Shown: positions 53,087 to 62,372, counted from the stretch's first letter. The stretch: 64,000 nucleotides of DNA from Epilithonimonas sp. JDS (GCF_021261315.1 NZ_JAJSAX010000001.1:620001-684000), one strand, 5' to 3'. Program-made: numbers and translations. The notes: generated by a model from the letters alone, not told the origin.

Positions 53087-53926
53087 ATGAAAATCAAAAA
53101 TAACGCTGGCGAAATTGTAGAATTTGAAATCTCAAAACTGGAAAACTCACTTCGCAACTCTGGAGCGGAAGAAAATTCCATCAAAAAAGTGATTGACAAT
53201 ATTTTGCCAAATTGCATCGAAGGCGTCACAACACGAGAAATTTACAAACTGGCTTTCGATGAACTGAAGAAAATCTCAAATTCCGTCGCAGCACGTTACA
53301 GCTTGAAAAAAGCGTTGTTGGAATTGGGACCTGCAGGATTTTATTTCGAACAGTGGATTGCAAGAGTTTTTCAAAACATCGGCTACAAAACGGAAACCGG
53401 ACAGCTGATAAAAGGACATTCGGTCACGCACGAAGCGGATGTTATTGCCAAAAAAGATGAGAAAACCTATTGGGTTGAATGCAAATTCCGAAATGCGGAA
53501 GACACGAAAATCTCCGTCACAACGCCGATGTACGTTCTATCGAGAATCAAAGATATTTCGGGAATTAATTATAATTTATTTGAAACTCAAACCGAATTTA
53601 CAGATGGCTGGCTCATCACGAACACTTATTTTACCAAAGATTCTGTGGCTTTTGGCGAATATTACGGACTCCGATTGCTGTCTTGGGATTATCCAAAAGG
53701 TAAAAACATCAAAAGTTTGGTTGACCAAAATGCGCTCTATCCAATCACTTGCCTCACCACTTTGGACGGAAAACAGAAACAAAAACTGCTGGAGAAAAAA
53801 TGTGTTTTGGTCAAGGAATTATTCAACAATCAGAATTTACTGGACGTTCTTGATTTGAATGACGCAAGAAAATCAGAAATTCTGAAAGAAGCAAAAGAAC
53901 TTCTTGTCATCAAAATTTCGGAATAA
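53087..53926 (+). CDS. ATP-cone domain fused to Mrr-like restriction endonuclease
   Basis: 279 residues. Residues ~1-85 form an ATP-cone (KNNAGEIVEFEISKLENSL, then VTTREIYKLAFDEL and VAARYSLKKALLELGP). Residues ~86-185 are a PD-(D/E)xK nuclease core: E87, D118 (THEADVIAKK), and E131-x-K133 (YWVECKF). The C-terminal part (about 232-275) is helical. The ATP-cone is best known from ribonucleotide reductase and NrdR as a dATP/ATP sensor, so nuclease activity might depend on nucleotide levels. It stands alone; no methylase gene is nearby. Confidence 0.9.
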   Translation: MKIKNNAGEIVEFEISKLENSLRNSGAEENSIKKVIDNILPNCIEGVTTREIYKLAFDELKKISNSVAARYSLKKALLELGPAGFYFEQWIARVFQNIGYKTETGQLIKGHSVTHEADVIAKKDEKTYWVECKFRNAEDTKISVTTPMYVLSRIKDISGINYNLFETQTEFTDGWLITNTYFTKDSVAFGEYYGLRLLSWDYPKGKNIKSLVDQNALYPITCLTTLDGKQKQKLLEKKCVLVKELFNNQNLLDVLDLNDARKSEILKEAKELLVIKISE

Positions 53927-53928
53927 AA

Positions 53929-53965
53929 AAACCGCATTGCTAAAATAACAAGGCGGTTTAATTTT
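53929..53965 (+). terminator. Terminator of the ATP-cone/nuclease gene
   Basis: AAACCGC (53929-53935) and GCGGTTT (53953-53959) form a 7-bp stem with a T-rich tail, immediately after the stop codon. Confidence 0.75.
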
Positions 53966-54007
53966 TCTAACTTCTAGATTCTAATTTCTAATTTCTAAAA
54001 TCTAAAC
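53966..54007 (+). repeat. Heptanucleotide array (TCTAnnn)6
   Basis: TCTAACT, TCTAGAT, TCTAATT, TCTAATT, TCTAAAA, TCTAAAC: six exact 7-bp units overlapping the stop of the convergent lipoprotein gene. Confidence 0.88.
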
Positions 54008-54540
54008 TATTTCCCTTTCTGTGGCGGATAATTTTTCATTATCTCAGCTACGATTTCAGGGATTTGTCTTTGTTTAGACTTCGGCGAATCTACAGAAAGT
54101 CCGCTTCCGATTCCCTGCCAAACCAATTTTTGAGTTTTCGCATCCACGATGTCCACTACGATGGTTCCGCTATTGTAATTGTTCGTCCAAGTATTTCCCA
54201 TTCCGAAACCACCGCCCCAGCCCCAAGGTCTTCCCCAGCCGAAACCGCCGCCGTAAGAAGTCGTCACATCCTGGACTTTCTTGTGCGAAGCTTTCACATT
54301 GATAATCAAATCAGGATTCTGAGCCGATGTCAAAGTTTTCGCTTGCAATTGTTTGGACAATTCGTTCAAAACTCTGTCTTTGTCGATGTCGTTCAGTTTC
54401 AGGTCGTCTGTTCTCAGCAGATAGGTTTTGTAGTTGGCAAAATTTGCCGTTGCTGCATAGTCAGATTTCACGTTGAAAGGGCTACACGAAGTCACACCCA
54501 GGGAAACTGCTGCCAGTAATATGAAGAAATATTTTTTCAT
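54007..54540 (-). CDS. DUF4136 lipoprotein
   Basis: 177 residues from the ATG at 54540; the longer upstream frame overlaps the DUF5522 gene and is rejected. A lipoprotein signal (MKKYFFILLAAVSLGVTSC) puts the acylated cysteine at residue 19. The mature part follows DUF4136: SDYAATANFANYKTYLL, a Gly/Trp-rich stretch (YGGGFGWGRPWGWGGG) and VVDIVDAKTQKLVWQGIGSG. Its role is unknown; it is probably a surface or periplasmic protein. It follows the DUF5522 gene by 7 nt. Confidence 0.9.
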   Translation of the reverse strand: MKKYFFILLAAVSLGVTSCSPFNVKSDYAATANFANYKTYLLRTDDLKLNDIDKDRVLNELSKQLQAKTLTSAQNPDLIINVKASHKKVQDVTTSYGGGFGWGRPWGWGGGFGMGNTWTNNYNSGTIVVDIVDAKTQKLVWQGIGSGLSVDSPKSKQRQIPEIVAEIMKNYPPQKGK

Positions 54541-54547
54541 TGTAATA

Positions 54548-54724
<177 letters not shown>

Positions 54725-54779
54725 TTAAAAAACTGTACCAAAATTTTTATCTTTGATAGATTATTAATCAAAATTATTA

Positions 54780-54865
54780 TGGCAGCTATTTCCGCCCTCC
54801 GTTCCCAATCTTTTTGCCTGCGCTTTTCCAGCCACAAAAAAGGATTTCCACTCAGGTCGGGCTGC
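54780..54865 (-). repeat. Dispersed hairpin element, copy F (minus strand)
   Basis: Read on the minus strand: outer GCAGC (54861-54865) with GCTGC (54782-54786), middle GT with AC, inner AAT-C-C-T6-G with C-A5-G-ATT. The usual CCCAAAT tail is missing (CATAAT instead). It lies in the divergent gap between DUF5522 and the 54948 gene. Confidence 0.85.
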
Positions 54866-54912
54866 AGATTCGTCTTCAAATCAAATTTATCCATTTAACA
54901 TTAGAATTAAAA

Positions 54913-54947
54913 TCTAATTTCTAACATCTAAACTCTAACTTCTCAAA
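54913..54947 (+). repeat. Heptanucleotide array (TCTAnnn)5 abutting a start codon
   Basis: TCTAATT, TCTAACA, TCTAAAC, TCTAACT, TCTCAAA (35 bp), ending directly at the ATG at 54948. Confidence 0.85.
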
Positions 54948-55274
54948 ATGATAATCATCTGCCAAAGATTACTCAAAAATACTAAAATTTCGGGGATTAC
55001 CTTATTCCCATTTATTTTGCTGAGGAAAAAAGAGTTGAGACACAATCCGATTCTCATCAACCACGAGAAAATTCATCTTCGTCAGCAGCTGGAACTTTTG
55101 ATTATTCCGTTTTACATTTGGTACTTGTCAGAATATTATATCAAATATCTCAAATACAAAAATCCGGACCTGGCTTACCGAAACATCAGCTTCGAAAGAG
55201 AAGCTTACAAGAACGACCAAAACTTAGATTATCTTAAAAAGAGGAAATGGTGGAGTTTCATTTCGTATTTGTAA
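54948..55274 (+). CDS. Small protein with HEKIH zinc-like motif, unknown function
   Basis: 108 residues, no clear signal peptide. The N-terminal half is hydrophobic. INHEKIHLRQQLELLIIP is a zincin-like HExxH motif, followed by a membrane-like segment (IIPFYIWYLSEYYIKY) and FEREAYKND, which could supply a third ligand. It resembles the catalytic helix of M48/M56-type membrane peptidases in miniature. I do not know a named family for it. The start is abutted by the heptad array. Confidence 0.65.
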   Translation: MIIICQRLLKNTKISGITLFPFILLRKKELRHNPILINHEKIHLRQQLELLIIPFYIWYLSEYYIKYLKYKNPDLAYRNISFEREAYKNDQNLDYLKKRKWWSFISYL

Positions 55275-55383
55275 TTAAATAAAAGTTGAGCTTGCAACCG
55301 ACTGACAATCAATTATATTAATTACAAAAACTTCTCCAATATTACATTTTCACTAAAAAAATTTCTCAGACTATAAAATAATC

Positions 55384-55391
55384 TAAATTTG
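55384..55391 (+). promoter_or_regulatory. -7 box of the potassium transporter gene
   Basis: TAAATTTG (TAnnTTTG) lies 29 nt before the ATG at 55421, a suitable distance for a short leader. Confidence 0.5.
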
Positions 55392-55420
55392 CAAAATTAT
55401 TTTTCAATAATTCTTACATT

Positions 55421-57400
55421 ATGTCGCAAGATAGCAGTGGTCATTTTGACCTCAAAAAACTTTCCGCAGTTGGGATTTTAGTTTCATTAGGAATTGTTTT
55501 CGGAGACATCGGAACCTCGCCGTTGTACGTGATGAAGGCCATCATCAACGCCGGAAAATCCGGAGGCATCATCTCGGAAGAATACATCGAAGGTGCACTC
55601 TCGTGTATCATCTGGACACTGACTTTACAGACGACAATCAAATACGTTATCATCGCTCTAAAGGCCGATAACAAAGGCGAAGGCGGAATCTTATCGCTCT
55701 ACTCTCTCGTCAAAAGATTTAAGAAAAAATGGCTGTACGGAATTGCGATAATCGGTGCAGCAACTTTGGTTGCGGACAGTATTATTACACCATCTATGAC
55801 TGTAATTTCAGCGATAGAAGGTCTTGAATTGGTAATGCACAAACCGCCTGTTGTTCCGATAACCTTATTTATTCTAATCGTTATTTTCGTCGTTCAGCAG
55901 TTTGGAACAAGTTTTATCGGAAAATTCTTTGGACCTGTAATGGTGCTTTGGTTTCTGGTCTTAGGCGGTTTTGGTTTAGTCCAATTGATAGAACATCCAA
56001 CAGTTTTGAAAGCTTTCAATCCTTATTACGGCATCAAATTAATTTATAATTCGCCAAGTGCCATCGTCATTTTAGGCGCTGTTTTCCTTTGTACAACGGG
56101 AGCGGAAGCTTTGTATTCCGACCTTGGACATTGCGGTATCAAAAATATCCAGGCGAGTTGGATTTTCGTAAAAGCGATGTTGATTCTTAACTATCTTGGC
56201 CAAGGTGCTTGGTTATTAAGCAATTACCACGAAGTTTTTGCAGGCAAGAATCCATTTTTTGGAATTATGCCGGAATGGTTTATTATTCCGGGAGTTGTTC
56301 TCGCGACTGCAGCAGCTATTATTGCCAGTCAGGCCGTTATCACAGGTGCTTTCACAATGTTTTCGGAAGCAATGTCGCTCAACTTCTGGCCAAATCAGGA
56401 AATTGAATATCCTTCTGGAATCAAAGGTCAAATGTACATCCCGAAAATCAACTGGGGACTTTTATTGCTTTGTTTCATCGTCGTTATATACTTCAAAGAA
56501 TCCAGTAAAATGGAAGCTGCTTATGGACTTTCCATCACGGTCACGATGTTGATGACAACCATTCTCTTGATTTTCTGGTTTCTCAAAACAAGAACCAATA
56601 AAATTTGGATTGCAATTTTTGCCTTGATTTACATTGTCATCGAAGGTGGATTTTTCAGTGCCAATATCATCAAATTCTTTGACGGCGGCTGGATGTCTGT
56701 TCTTCTTGCAGGATTCATCGGAATTTGTATGTACGCCTGGTACAACGGAAGAATCATCAAAACCACTTTCATCAAATTTGTGAAACTTGAGAAATATATC
56801 TCTACGATAAAAGATATGAAGCTGGATGAAACGATTCCAAAATACGCGACCAATCTGGCCTTTATCAGCCGTGCAAAAAGAGACGACGAAGTGGAATCAA
56901 AAATCATCTACTCCATCATCAGAGCGCAGCCGAAAAGAGCAGACCATTATTTCATTCTAAACATCGTCAACCAGGAAGACCCATACAGTTTCAAATATAA
57001 TGTGGAGGAAATTCTACCTGGAACAATTTATAAGATCAGCTTCTTACTCGGTTTCAAAAGAGACAGAAGGATCAACGACTACTTCCAGCAAGTTTTGGCG
57101 GAAATGATGGAGGAAGGAACGATTCCATCCAGAAGTTCGCATCCGTCACTCAGAACGCATAACATTCCACCGGATCTGAAATTTGTCATCATCGATAATG
57201 TTTACATCAACGACTTCTTATTGACGATCCGCGATAAAATTATTCTTAACATTTATAATTTTGTGAAGAAACTTGGAAGCAACGATTTCACGGCTTATGG
57301 TGTTGCCAGTCACAATGTGGTTGTAGAATCTGCGCCACTACTAGACCAGAAGATCAAAACAGAGAAGATAGAAAGAGTCGAAGGCAAGCATTTTGATTAA
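55421..57400 (+). CDS. kup: KUP/HAK/KT potassium transporter
   Basis: 659 residues: 12 membrane helices and a C-terminal cytoplasmic domain (about 470-659). The signature GIVFGDIGTSPLYVMKAI is in helix 1. It also has NKGEGGILSLYSLV, TTGAEALYSDLGHCG and IIASQAVITGAFTMFSEA. It imports K+ with H+. It is followed by the fur gene after 28 nt, but fur has its own -7 box. Confidence 0.94.
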   Translation: MSQDSSGHFDLKKLSAVGILVSLGIVFGDIGTSPLYVMKAIINAGKSGGIISEEYIEGALSCIIWTLTLQTTIKYVIIALKADNKGEGGILSLYSLVKRFKKKWLYGIAIIGAATLVADSIITPSMTVISAIEGLELVMHKPPVVPITLFILIVIFVVQQFGTSFIGKFFGPVMVLWFLVLGGFGLVQLIEHPTVLKAFNPYYGIKLIYNSPSAIVILGAVFLCTTGAEALYSDLGHCGIKNIQASWIFVKAMLILNYLGQGAWLLSNYHEVFAGKNPFFGIMPEWFIIPGVVLATAAAIIASQAVITGAFTMFSEAMSLNFWPNQEIEYPSGIKGQMYIPKINWGLLLLCFIVVIYFKESSKMEAAYGLSITVTMLMTTILLIFWFLKTRTNKIWIAIFALIYIVIEGGFFSANIIKFFDGGWMSVLLAGFIGICMYAWYNGRIIKTTFIKFVKLEKYISTIKDMKLDETIPKYATNLAFISRAKRDDEVESKIIYSIIRAQPKRADHYFILNIVNQEDPYSFKYNVEEILPGTIYKISFLLGFKRDRRINDYFQQVLAEMMEEGTIPSRSSHPSLRTHNIPPDLKFVIIDNVYINDFLLTIRDKIILNIYNFVKKLGSNDFTAYGVASHNVVVESAPLLDQKIKTEKIERVEGKHFD

Positions 57401-57416
57401 TCACAAAAAAAATCGC

Positions 57417-57424
57417 TAATTTTG
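57417..57424 (+). promoter_or_regulatory. -7 box of the fur gene
   Basis: TAATTTTG ends 4 nt before the ATG at 57429. As with the Nudix gene this predicts a leaderless or almost leaderless mRNA. Confidence 0.5.
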
Positions 57425-57428
57425 TAAG

Positions 57429-57908
57429 ATGGATACGAAACAAAAAGAGTTGAATATCGCAACTATTAAAGATGTTCTAAGACAATACCTTATGGATAAA
57501 GGCTTCCGCAACACACCGGAGCGTTATACCATTTTGGAAGAGATCTATGGTATGGAACATCACTTCAACGTGGACGATCTTTATCTTCTGATGATGCAGA
57601 AAAAATACCACGTGAGCAAAGCCACGATCTACAATACGATCGAGATCTTTCTGGATGCAGGATTGATCAGAAAGCACCAGTTCGGAGAGAAAACATTGAG
57701 TACATCGTCGTACGAAAAATCATATTTCGATAAGCAGCACGATCATTTGGTGATCTACAAAGAAGATTCTGACAAAGAAATTGCAGAGATCATAGAATTT
57801 TGCGACCCGAGAATCCAAGGCATCAAAGACTCGATTGAAAAAGCATTTGGTGTAAGTATTGATACGCACTCGTTGTACTTCTACGGACACAAGAAGTCTG
57901 AAAATTAA
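57429..57908 (+). CDS. Fur-family metalloregulator
   Basis: 159 residues. Winged-helix DNA-binding domain (about 15-95) with MDKGFRNTPERYTILEEI and HVSKATIYNTIEIFLDAGL. The dimerisation domain has QHDHLVIYKED and ends SLYFYGHKK. The CxxC pair that holds a structural zinc in many Fur proteins is absent: IYKED stands in its place, and only one Cys (EFCDPR) remains. It probably represses iron or other metal genes. Its stop overlaps the start of the OstA-like gene (TAATGA). Confidence 0.88.
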   Translation: MDTKQKELNIATIKDVLRQYLMDKGFRNTPERYTILEEIYGMEHHFNVDDLYLLMMQKKYHVSKATIYNTIEIFLDAGLIRKHQFGEKTLSTSSYEKSYFDKQHDHLVIYKEDSDKEIAEIIEFCDPRIQGIKDSIEKAFGVSIDTHSLYFYGHKKSEN

Positions 57909-59653
57909 TGAAGAAAACCTTTCTTTTAATATTACTTTTAGTTGTTGTAAGAATCTTTTCGCAAGTGGCGCCAACCCAAAACACAGGTCTGGTAAAAGAT
58001 CCTTTTTTCAATAATCCAAATCCAAATACAGAAGCTTCAAAGAAAGTTCAGCACAGACACTCCGACAGTTTCGGTGTAAAAGCTGACAGATATGAAGGAA
58101 ATCCTGTTTTCTCAGGAAATGTTGTTTTCGAACATCAAGGTTCAGTTTTAACTGCTGATGAAGTAGTTTTTTATCAGAAAGAAAACTTCTTAAAAGCCAT
58201 CGGAAACGTCGTCCTAACTACAGCCGACGGAAACCGAATTACAGCCGAAGAAATGGAATACGATGGCAATACAGAACGTGGAATCGCAAGAAGAAACGTT
58301 GTCCTTACCGACCCGAAACAGACCATCAAAACAGAAACACTTTACTACGATAAGATTCCAAATACGGCCTACTTCAACACAGGCGGAACGATTTACAGTA
58401 ACGATGGAAGTGTGATGTACACAAAGTCTGCGACTTATTACCTCAACACCAAGATGATTGATTTCATCGGTCGTTCTAACATCGAAACTGACAAGTACAC
58501 GATCGTCAGTGATAATATCAAACAAAACCAAAATACGGGCGCTTCAGATTTTTTTGGACCAACCACCATTCGGGATAAAGGCAATCCAAGGAATTACGTC
58601 TACACAGAATTAGGAACTTATAACTCAAAAACCGGAGAATCTTTCCTTAATAAAAACTCAAGAATTCATTACAACGATAAAGTTCTGACAGGAGACAAAC
58701 TCTACTTCAACAGAAATACAGGATTCGGAAAAGGGACAGGCAATGTTACTTTGGATGATCCAAAACAGAACCGCTACATCAAAGGTGGCTACGGCGAAAT
58801 CTATGAGAAAAAAGATTCCGCAATGGTAACCGATAAACCTTACGCTGTCAAGATTCTCAGCAAAGATTCGGTTTACATTTCGGCAGAAAAATTCCTGACT
58901 TATCAAAAATCGGATTCTATCGATAAGCTTAAGAAAAAAAGTTTTCTGAGAGCATTTAGAAAAGTGAGAATTTACAAAACCAATATGCAGGGTCGGTCAG
59001 ATTCACTTAGTTTCAATGAGACCGACGGCGAGATGCATCTGATCCGAAAACCAATTCTCTGGATGGGTGTAAAACAGGTTACCGGCGATGAGATCCGAGT
59101 TTACAGCAATACGGAAAAAGAAATTACAGATTCAATTTATGTTATAGGAAATGCATTTGCAATTAGCAAGGCAGATTCTCTTAATTTGAAAGATGAATTC
59201 AATCAGATTAAAAGCAAGAATATGATCGTTTATCTTAAAAATAATGCGATCGATATTGCAAAGGCTGTCGGTAATGCTCAGGCAATTACTTATGCGGATG
59301 ACACCAATCAAAAGACAAAAGAAGTAACAAGAATTGGTGTTGCATTATCAACTTGCGGCGAGATTGTCGCACAATTTATAGAGCGGAAATTGGAAAATGT
59401 AGATTGCAATATCGGAGCAAACACAGACACTTATCCGATGAGCAAAATATCCAAGGACGAACGTTTTTTCAAAGATTTTAATTGGAATACAAAGGATCGA
59501 CCACAGAAATGGGGCGACATTTTCCTCGATACACCAAACTATCCCGAAATCTTCTACCAATCAGACAACTCTCTTTTCGAACGAGCGGATGCTGAACGCA
59601 AGAAACTCGAAGAAAAAAACAAACCGAAGACGCCTGTTCGGGTTAAAAAATAA
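57908..59653 (+). CDS. OstA-like protein (LPS transport-type)
   Basis: 581 residues with a signal region ending near FSQVAP. The next section follows the LptA/OstA fold: repeated strands such as FSGNVVFEHQGSVLTADEVVFYQKEN and IGNVVLTTADGNRITAEEMEYDG. Members carry lipopolysaccharide across the periplasm. A lysine/proline-rich tail closes the protein. It overlaps the fur stop by 1 nt, so the two are translationally coupled. Confidence 0.88.
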   Translation: MKKTFLLILLLVVVRIFSQVAPTQNTGLVKDPFFNNPNPNTEASKKVQHRHSDSFGVKADRYEGNPVFSGNVVFEHQGSVLTADEVVFYQKENFLKAIGNVVLTTADGNRITAEEMEYDGNTERGIARRNVVLTDPKQTIKTETLYYDKIPNTAYFNTGGTIYSNDGSVMYTKSATYYLNTKMIDFIGRSNIETDKYTIVSDNIKQNQNTGASDFFGPTTIRDKGNPRNYVYTELGTYNSKTGESFLNKNSRIHYNDKVLTGDKLYFNRNTGFGKGTGNVTLDDPKQNRYIKGGYGEIYEKKDSAMVTDKPYAVKILSKDSVYISAEKFLTYQKSDSIDKLKKKSFLRAFRKVRIYKTNMQGRSDSLSFNETDGEMHLIRKPILWMGVKQVTGDEIRVYSNTEKEITDSIYVIGNAFAISKADSLNLKDEFNQIKSKNMIVYLKNNAIDIAKAVGNAQAITYADDTNQKTKEVTRIGVALSTCGEIVAQFIERKLENVDCNIGANTDTYPMSKISKDERFFKDFNWNTKDRPQKWGDIFLDTPNYPEIFYQSDNSLFERADAERKKLEEKNKPKTPVRVKK

Positions 59654-59749
59654 TTTGCTAAATTTTTGTTTCATTTTTTGCTGATTATCAAAATATTTTT
59701 AACTTTAAGAATTAACAATTCGATAAAGTAAAATATTAAAACACAAATT

Positions 59750-60703
59750 ATGAAGTATAAATTGGAACTTGCTCCGGAATTGATTCCCGTTTTAGAAGCC
59801 TACAACAGCCAACCTGCACCACCGGAAGGAATGCCTTTGCAAGAAGCTTTCCGAGGTGCGTTGAAACAAATGGCGCAGCAAGTAGGTGTCGAAAGTACAT
59901 CTGACCTGAAAGTAGAAAACAAACATTTCACAAACAGTGATGGTCTGGAAACCCAATTGCGCGTTTTCACACCTTTGAATGACAACACTCCAAAACCCTT
60001 GCTATACTGGATTCACGGCGGTGGAACTATGAGCGGATTGCCAGAGCAGGAAGACCAGACGCTTTACAATCTGGCTCTCGAACTTAACTGCGTGATTACT
60101 TCTGTCAATTACAGATTGGCTCCCGAAAATCCCTATCCAAAACCACTTAACGATTGTTATGAAGGACTTCTGCACATCGTCGCAAATTCCTCAGCATTTG
60201 GAGTTGATACTTCAAAAATCGTTGTTGGTGGCGGAAGTGCCGGCGGATTGCTTTCCACTTCTGTTGCCATCCGGGCAAGAAACGAAAACGGTCCAAAACT
60301 ACAGATGCAGTTTCTGGTCTATCCAATGGTGGATTGCAAAGACACTTCCGAAAGCAACAAAGAGATTACGAATCTTGGCGTTTGGGATTCCTGGATGAAC
60401 CATTACGGCTTCCAGTGCTACCTTACAAATGTTCCCGAAAGTGAGTATTCCAAAGCGGTTCCGAATATGGTTGAGGATTTGAGCAACCTTCCCGACACGT
60501 TTCTTGCCGTCGGCACAATGGATTGTCTTCGCGATGAAGGCATTGAGTATGCTCAGAAACTGGCAGCGTCAGGAGTGCAGGTTGAGTTGCATATCTATCC
60601 GGGAATGACGCACGTTTTCGACGCATTGGCTCCGGATTCCAAAGCTGGACAAGATTTCTGGAAAGCCAGAGTAGCCGCTTTGAATAGGGCTTTCAATAAA
60701 TAA
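59750..60703 (+). CDS. Alpha/beta hydrolase, hormone-sensitive-lipase type esterase
   Basis: 317 residues, no signal peptide. HSL-type oxyanion motif HGGG (89-92, YWIHGGGTMSG), nucleophile S163 (GGGSAGG), acid in TMDCLRDEG, and base in YPGMTHVFD. It hydrolyses short-chain esters. It is monocistronic. Confidence 0.92.
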   Translation: MKYKLELAPELIPVLEAYNSQPAPPEGMPLQEAFRGALKQMAQQVGVESTSDLKVENKHFTNSDGLETQLRVFTPLNDNTPKPLLYWIHGGGTMSGLPEQEDQTLYNLALELNCVITSVNYRLAPENPYPKPLNDCYEGLLHIVANSSAFGVDTSKIVVGGGSAGGLLSTSVAIRARNENGPKLQMQFLVYPMVDCKDTSESNKEITNLGVWDSWMNHYGFQCYLTNVPESEYSKAVPNMVEDLSNLPDTFLAVGTMDCLRDEGIEYAQKLAASGVQVELHIYPGMTHVFDALAPDSKAGQDFWKARVAALNRAFNK

Positions 60704-60733
60704 AAAATCTTTGTCAAATCGAGCTTCGTTGAA

Positions 60734-60884
60734 ATTTGGGCGCCTTTATCCGCCTTCCGTTCCCGCTATTTTTGCCTTTCCAAAAACCAGCCACAAAAAA
60801 TGAGCTCCGTTCAAACCTAACGTAGTGGTTCATCGATTCAAATAAAAAAATGTAAACTTGAGATAAGTCGGGGCGCGCTTCGCC
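60734..60884 (-). repeat. Dispersed hairpin element, copy G, interrupted by 52 bp (minus strand)
   Basis: Minus-strand outer stem GCGCC (60872-60876) with GGCGC (60740-60744), inner GCT-C-A-T6-G with C-A5-T-AGC. The 5' strand is split by an insertion of 52 bp at 60815-60866, which includes a second TTCAA/ACTTGAG-like copy. The middle dinucleotide no longer pairs (AC with AC), as expected for a damaged copy. It fills the 325-bp gap before the aminotransferase gene together with the heptad array. Confidence 0.8.
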
Positions 60885-60987
60885 GAGATTGAAATTTTCG
60901 TTGATATATCCACGAAAAAACTAAGAAATTCCCGAACTTTGTAAGAGTTTAGAAACTTGATTTATTATCAAAAATAATTGATTTTAA

Positions 60988-61022
60988 TCTAACTTCTAAA
61001 ATCTCATTTCTAACATCTACAT
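60988..61022 (+). repeat. Heptanucleotide array (TCTAnnn)5
   Basis: TCTAACT, TCTAAAA, TCTCATT, TCTAACA, TCTACAT: 35 bp, 6 nt before the ATG at 61029. Confidence 0.82.
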
Positions 61023-61028
61023 AAAAAA

Positions 61029-62207
61029 ATGAAGACCGATTTTTTCAAATACCAAGCCCAAACAACACCTTACGCCGCAGGTTTCGAAGTGGAAAAAGCA
61101 GAAGGAAGCTACATCTACGGCAAAAACGGAATCGCTTATCTGGATTTTGTAGCCGGCGTTTCTGCAAATACATTGGGACATTCACATCCGAAGGTTGTGA
61201 ACGCCATCAAAGAACAGGCGGATAAATATCTGCACGTGATGGTTTATGGTGAATATGCTCAGGAAAAACCAGTCGCGCTTTGCAAACTTTTGGCAGACGC
61301 AACGCCCGAACCTTTGGAAGTGACTTACCTCGTCAACTCAGGCGCAGAAGCTATTGACGGCAGTTTGAAACTCGCAAAACGTTATACGGGAAGAGAAGAA
61401 ATCATCGCTTTCAAAGAAGCGTATCACGGAAACACACACGGCGCACTTTCTGTTGCCGGAAATGAAGTCCATAAGAGAGAATTCCGCCCGTTGCTACCAA
61501 TGGTCAATTTCATCGAGTTCAATAATGAAAATGACCTTGACAAGATTACGGAGAAAACGGCTTGCGTGATTGTAGAAACCATTCAAGGTGCCGCAGGATT
61601 TATAATGCCGAAAGATAATTACTTCATTCAGCTGAAAAAGCGTTGTGAGGAAGTTGGTGCGTTGTTGATTCTTGATGAGATTCAGCCGGGTTTTGGACGG
61701 ACGGGAAAACTGTTTGCTTTTGAGCATTTTGGGATTGTTCCCGACATTCTTGTGATGGGAAAAGGAATGGGTGGCGGCGTTCCGGTTGGCGCTTTTATGA
61801 GTTCTAAGGAAATTATGACGAGCCTTTCACATTCGCCGAAGTTGGGACACATTACAACTTTTGGTGGAAATCCGCTGATTGCAGCTGCTTCTCTTGCAAC
61901 TTTACAAGAAGTTCTGGAAAGTGGATTGATGGAAGAAACCGACAAAAAAGAAAAACTCTTCCGTGAATTGCTCGTTCATCCGAAAATCAAAAATGTGAAT
62001 GGAAAAGGTTTGATGTTGGCCGTCAATCTTGGAAGTCCGGAATACACTTTGAAGGTCGCTTCCAGATGTATGGAAAAAGGTCTGATTGTCTTCTGGCAAC
62101 TTTACCGAAATGAATATATGAGAATTTCTCCGCCACTTACAATCTCGGAAGATGAAATCCGAAAAGGTTGTGCGATTATTCTGGAAGTTTTGAATGAAGT
62201 GGAATAA
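61029..62207 (+). CDS. Class III aminotransferase (acetylornithine-type)
   Basis: 392 residues, PLP enzyme. VNSGAEAIDGSLKLAKRYT and the pyridoxal phosphate motif LILDEIQPGFGRTG (D216) are followed by the Schiff-base lysine K245 in LVMGKGMGGG. Members transfer amino groups of ornithine, GABA or similar omega-amines. Bacteroidota usually carry it as a stand-alone gene; the substrate is not certain. Confidence 0.92.
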   Translation: MKTDFFKYQAQTTPYAAGFEVEKAEGSYIYGKNGIAYLDFVAGVSANTLGHSHPKVVNAIKEQADKYLHVMVYGEYAQEKPVALCKLLADATPEPLEVTYLVNSGAEAIDGSLKLAKRYTGREEIIAFKEAYHGNTHGALSVAGNEVHKREFRPLLPMVNFIEFNNENDLDKITEKTACVIVETIQGAAGFIMPKDNYFIQLKKRCEEVGALLILDEIQPGFGRTGKLFAFEHFGIVPDILVMGKGMGGGVPVGAFMSSKEIMTSLSHSPKLGHITTFGGNPLIAAASLATLQEVLESGLMEETDKKEKLFRELLVHPKIKNVNGKGLMLAVNLGSPEYTLKVASRCMEKGLIVFWQLYRNEYMRISPPLTISEDEIRKGCAIILEVLNEVE

Positions 62208-62372
62208 GAAATCTGCAGCAGTGAATTATCATTTATTCTCAAACCGATATGTCAGTGCTTCGCACTTTTTACTTGAATACGTTCGACTTCTACTAATATA
62301 TCAAGACTTCATCTCTTAAAGATGTGAAAGATAATTTCTATTGAAAACAAATCTTGATTGACCTACAAATCT

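Noticed and set aside
55275-55420. Possible potassium or c-di-AMP riboswitch before kup
   Set aside because: No conserved core or stable pairing was readable; only a -7 box is supported.
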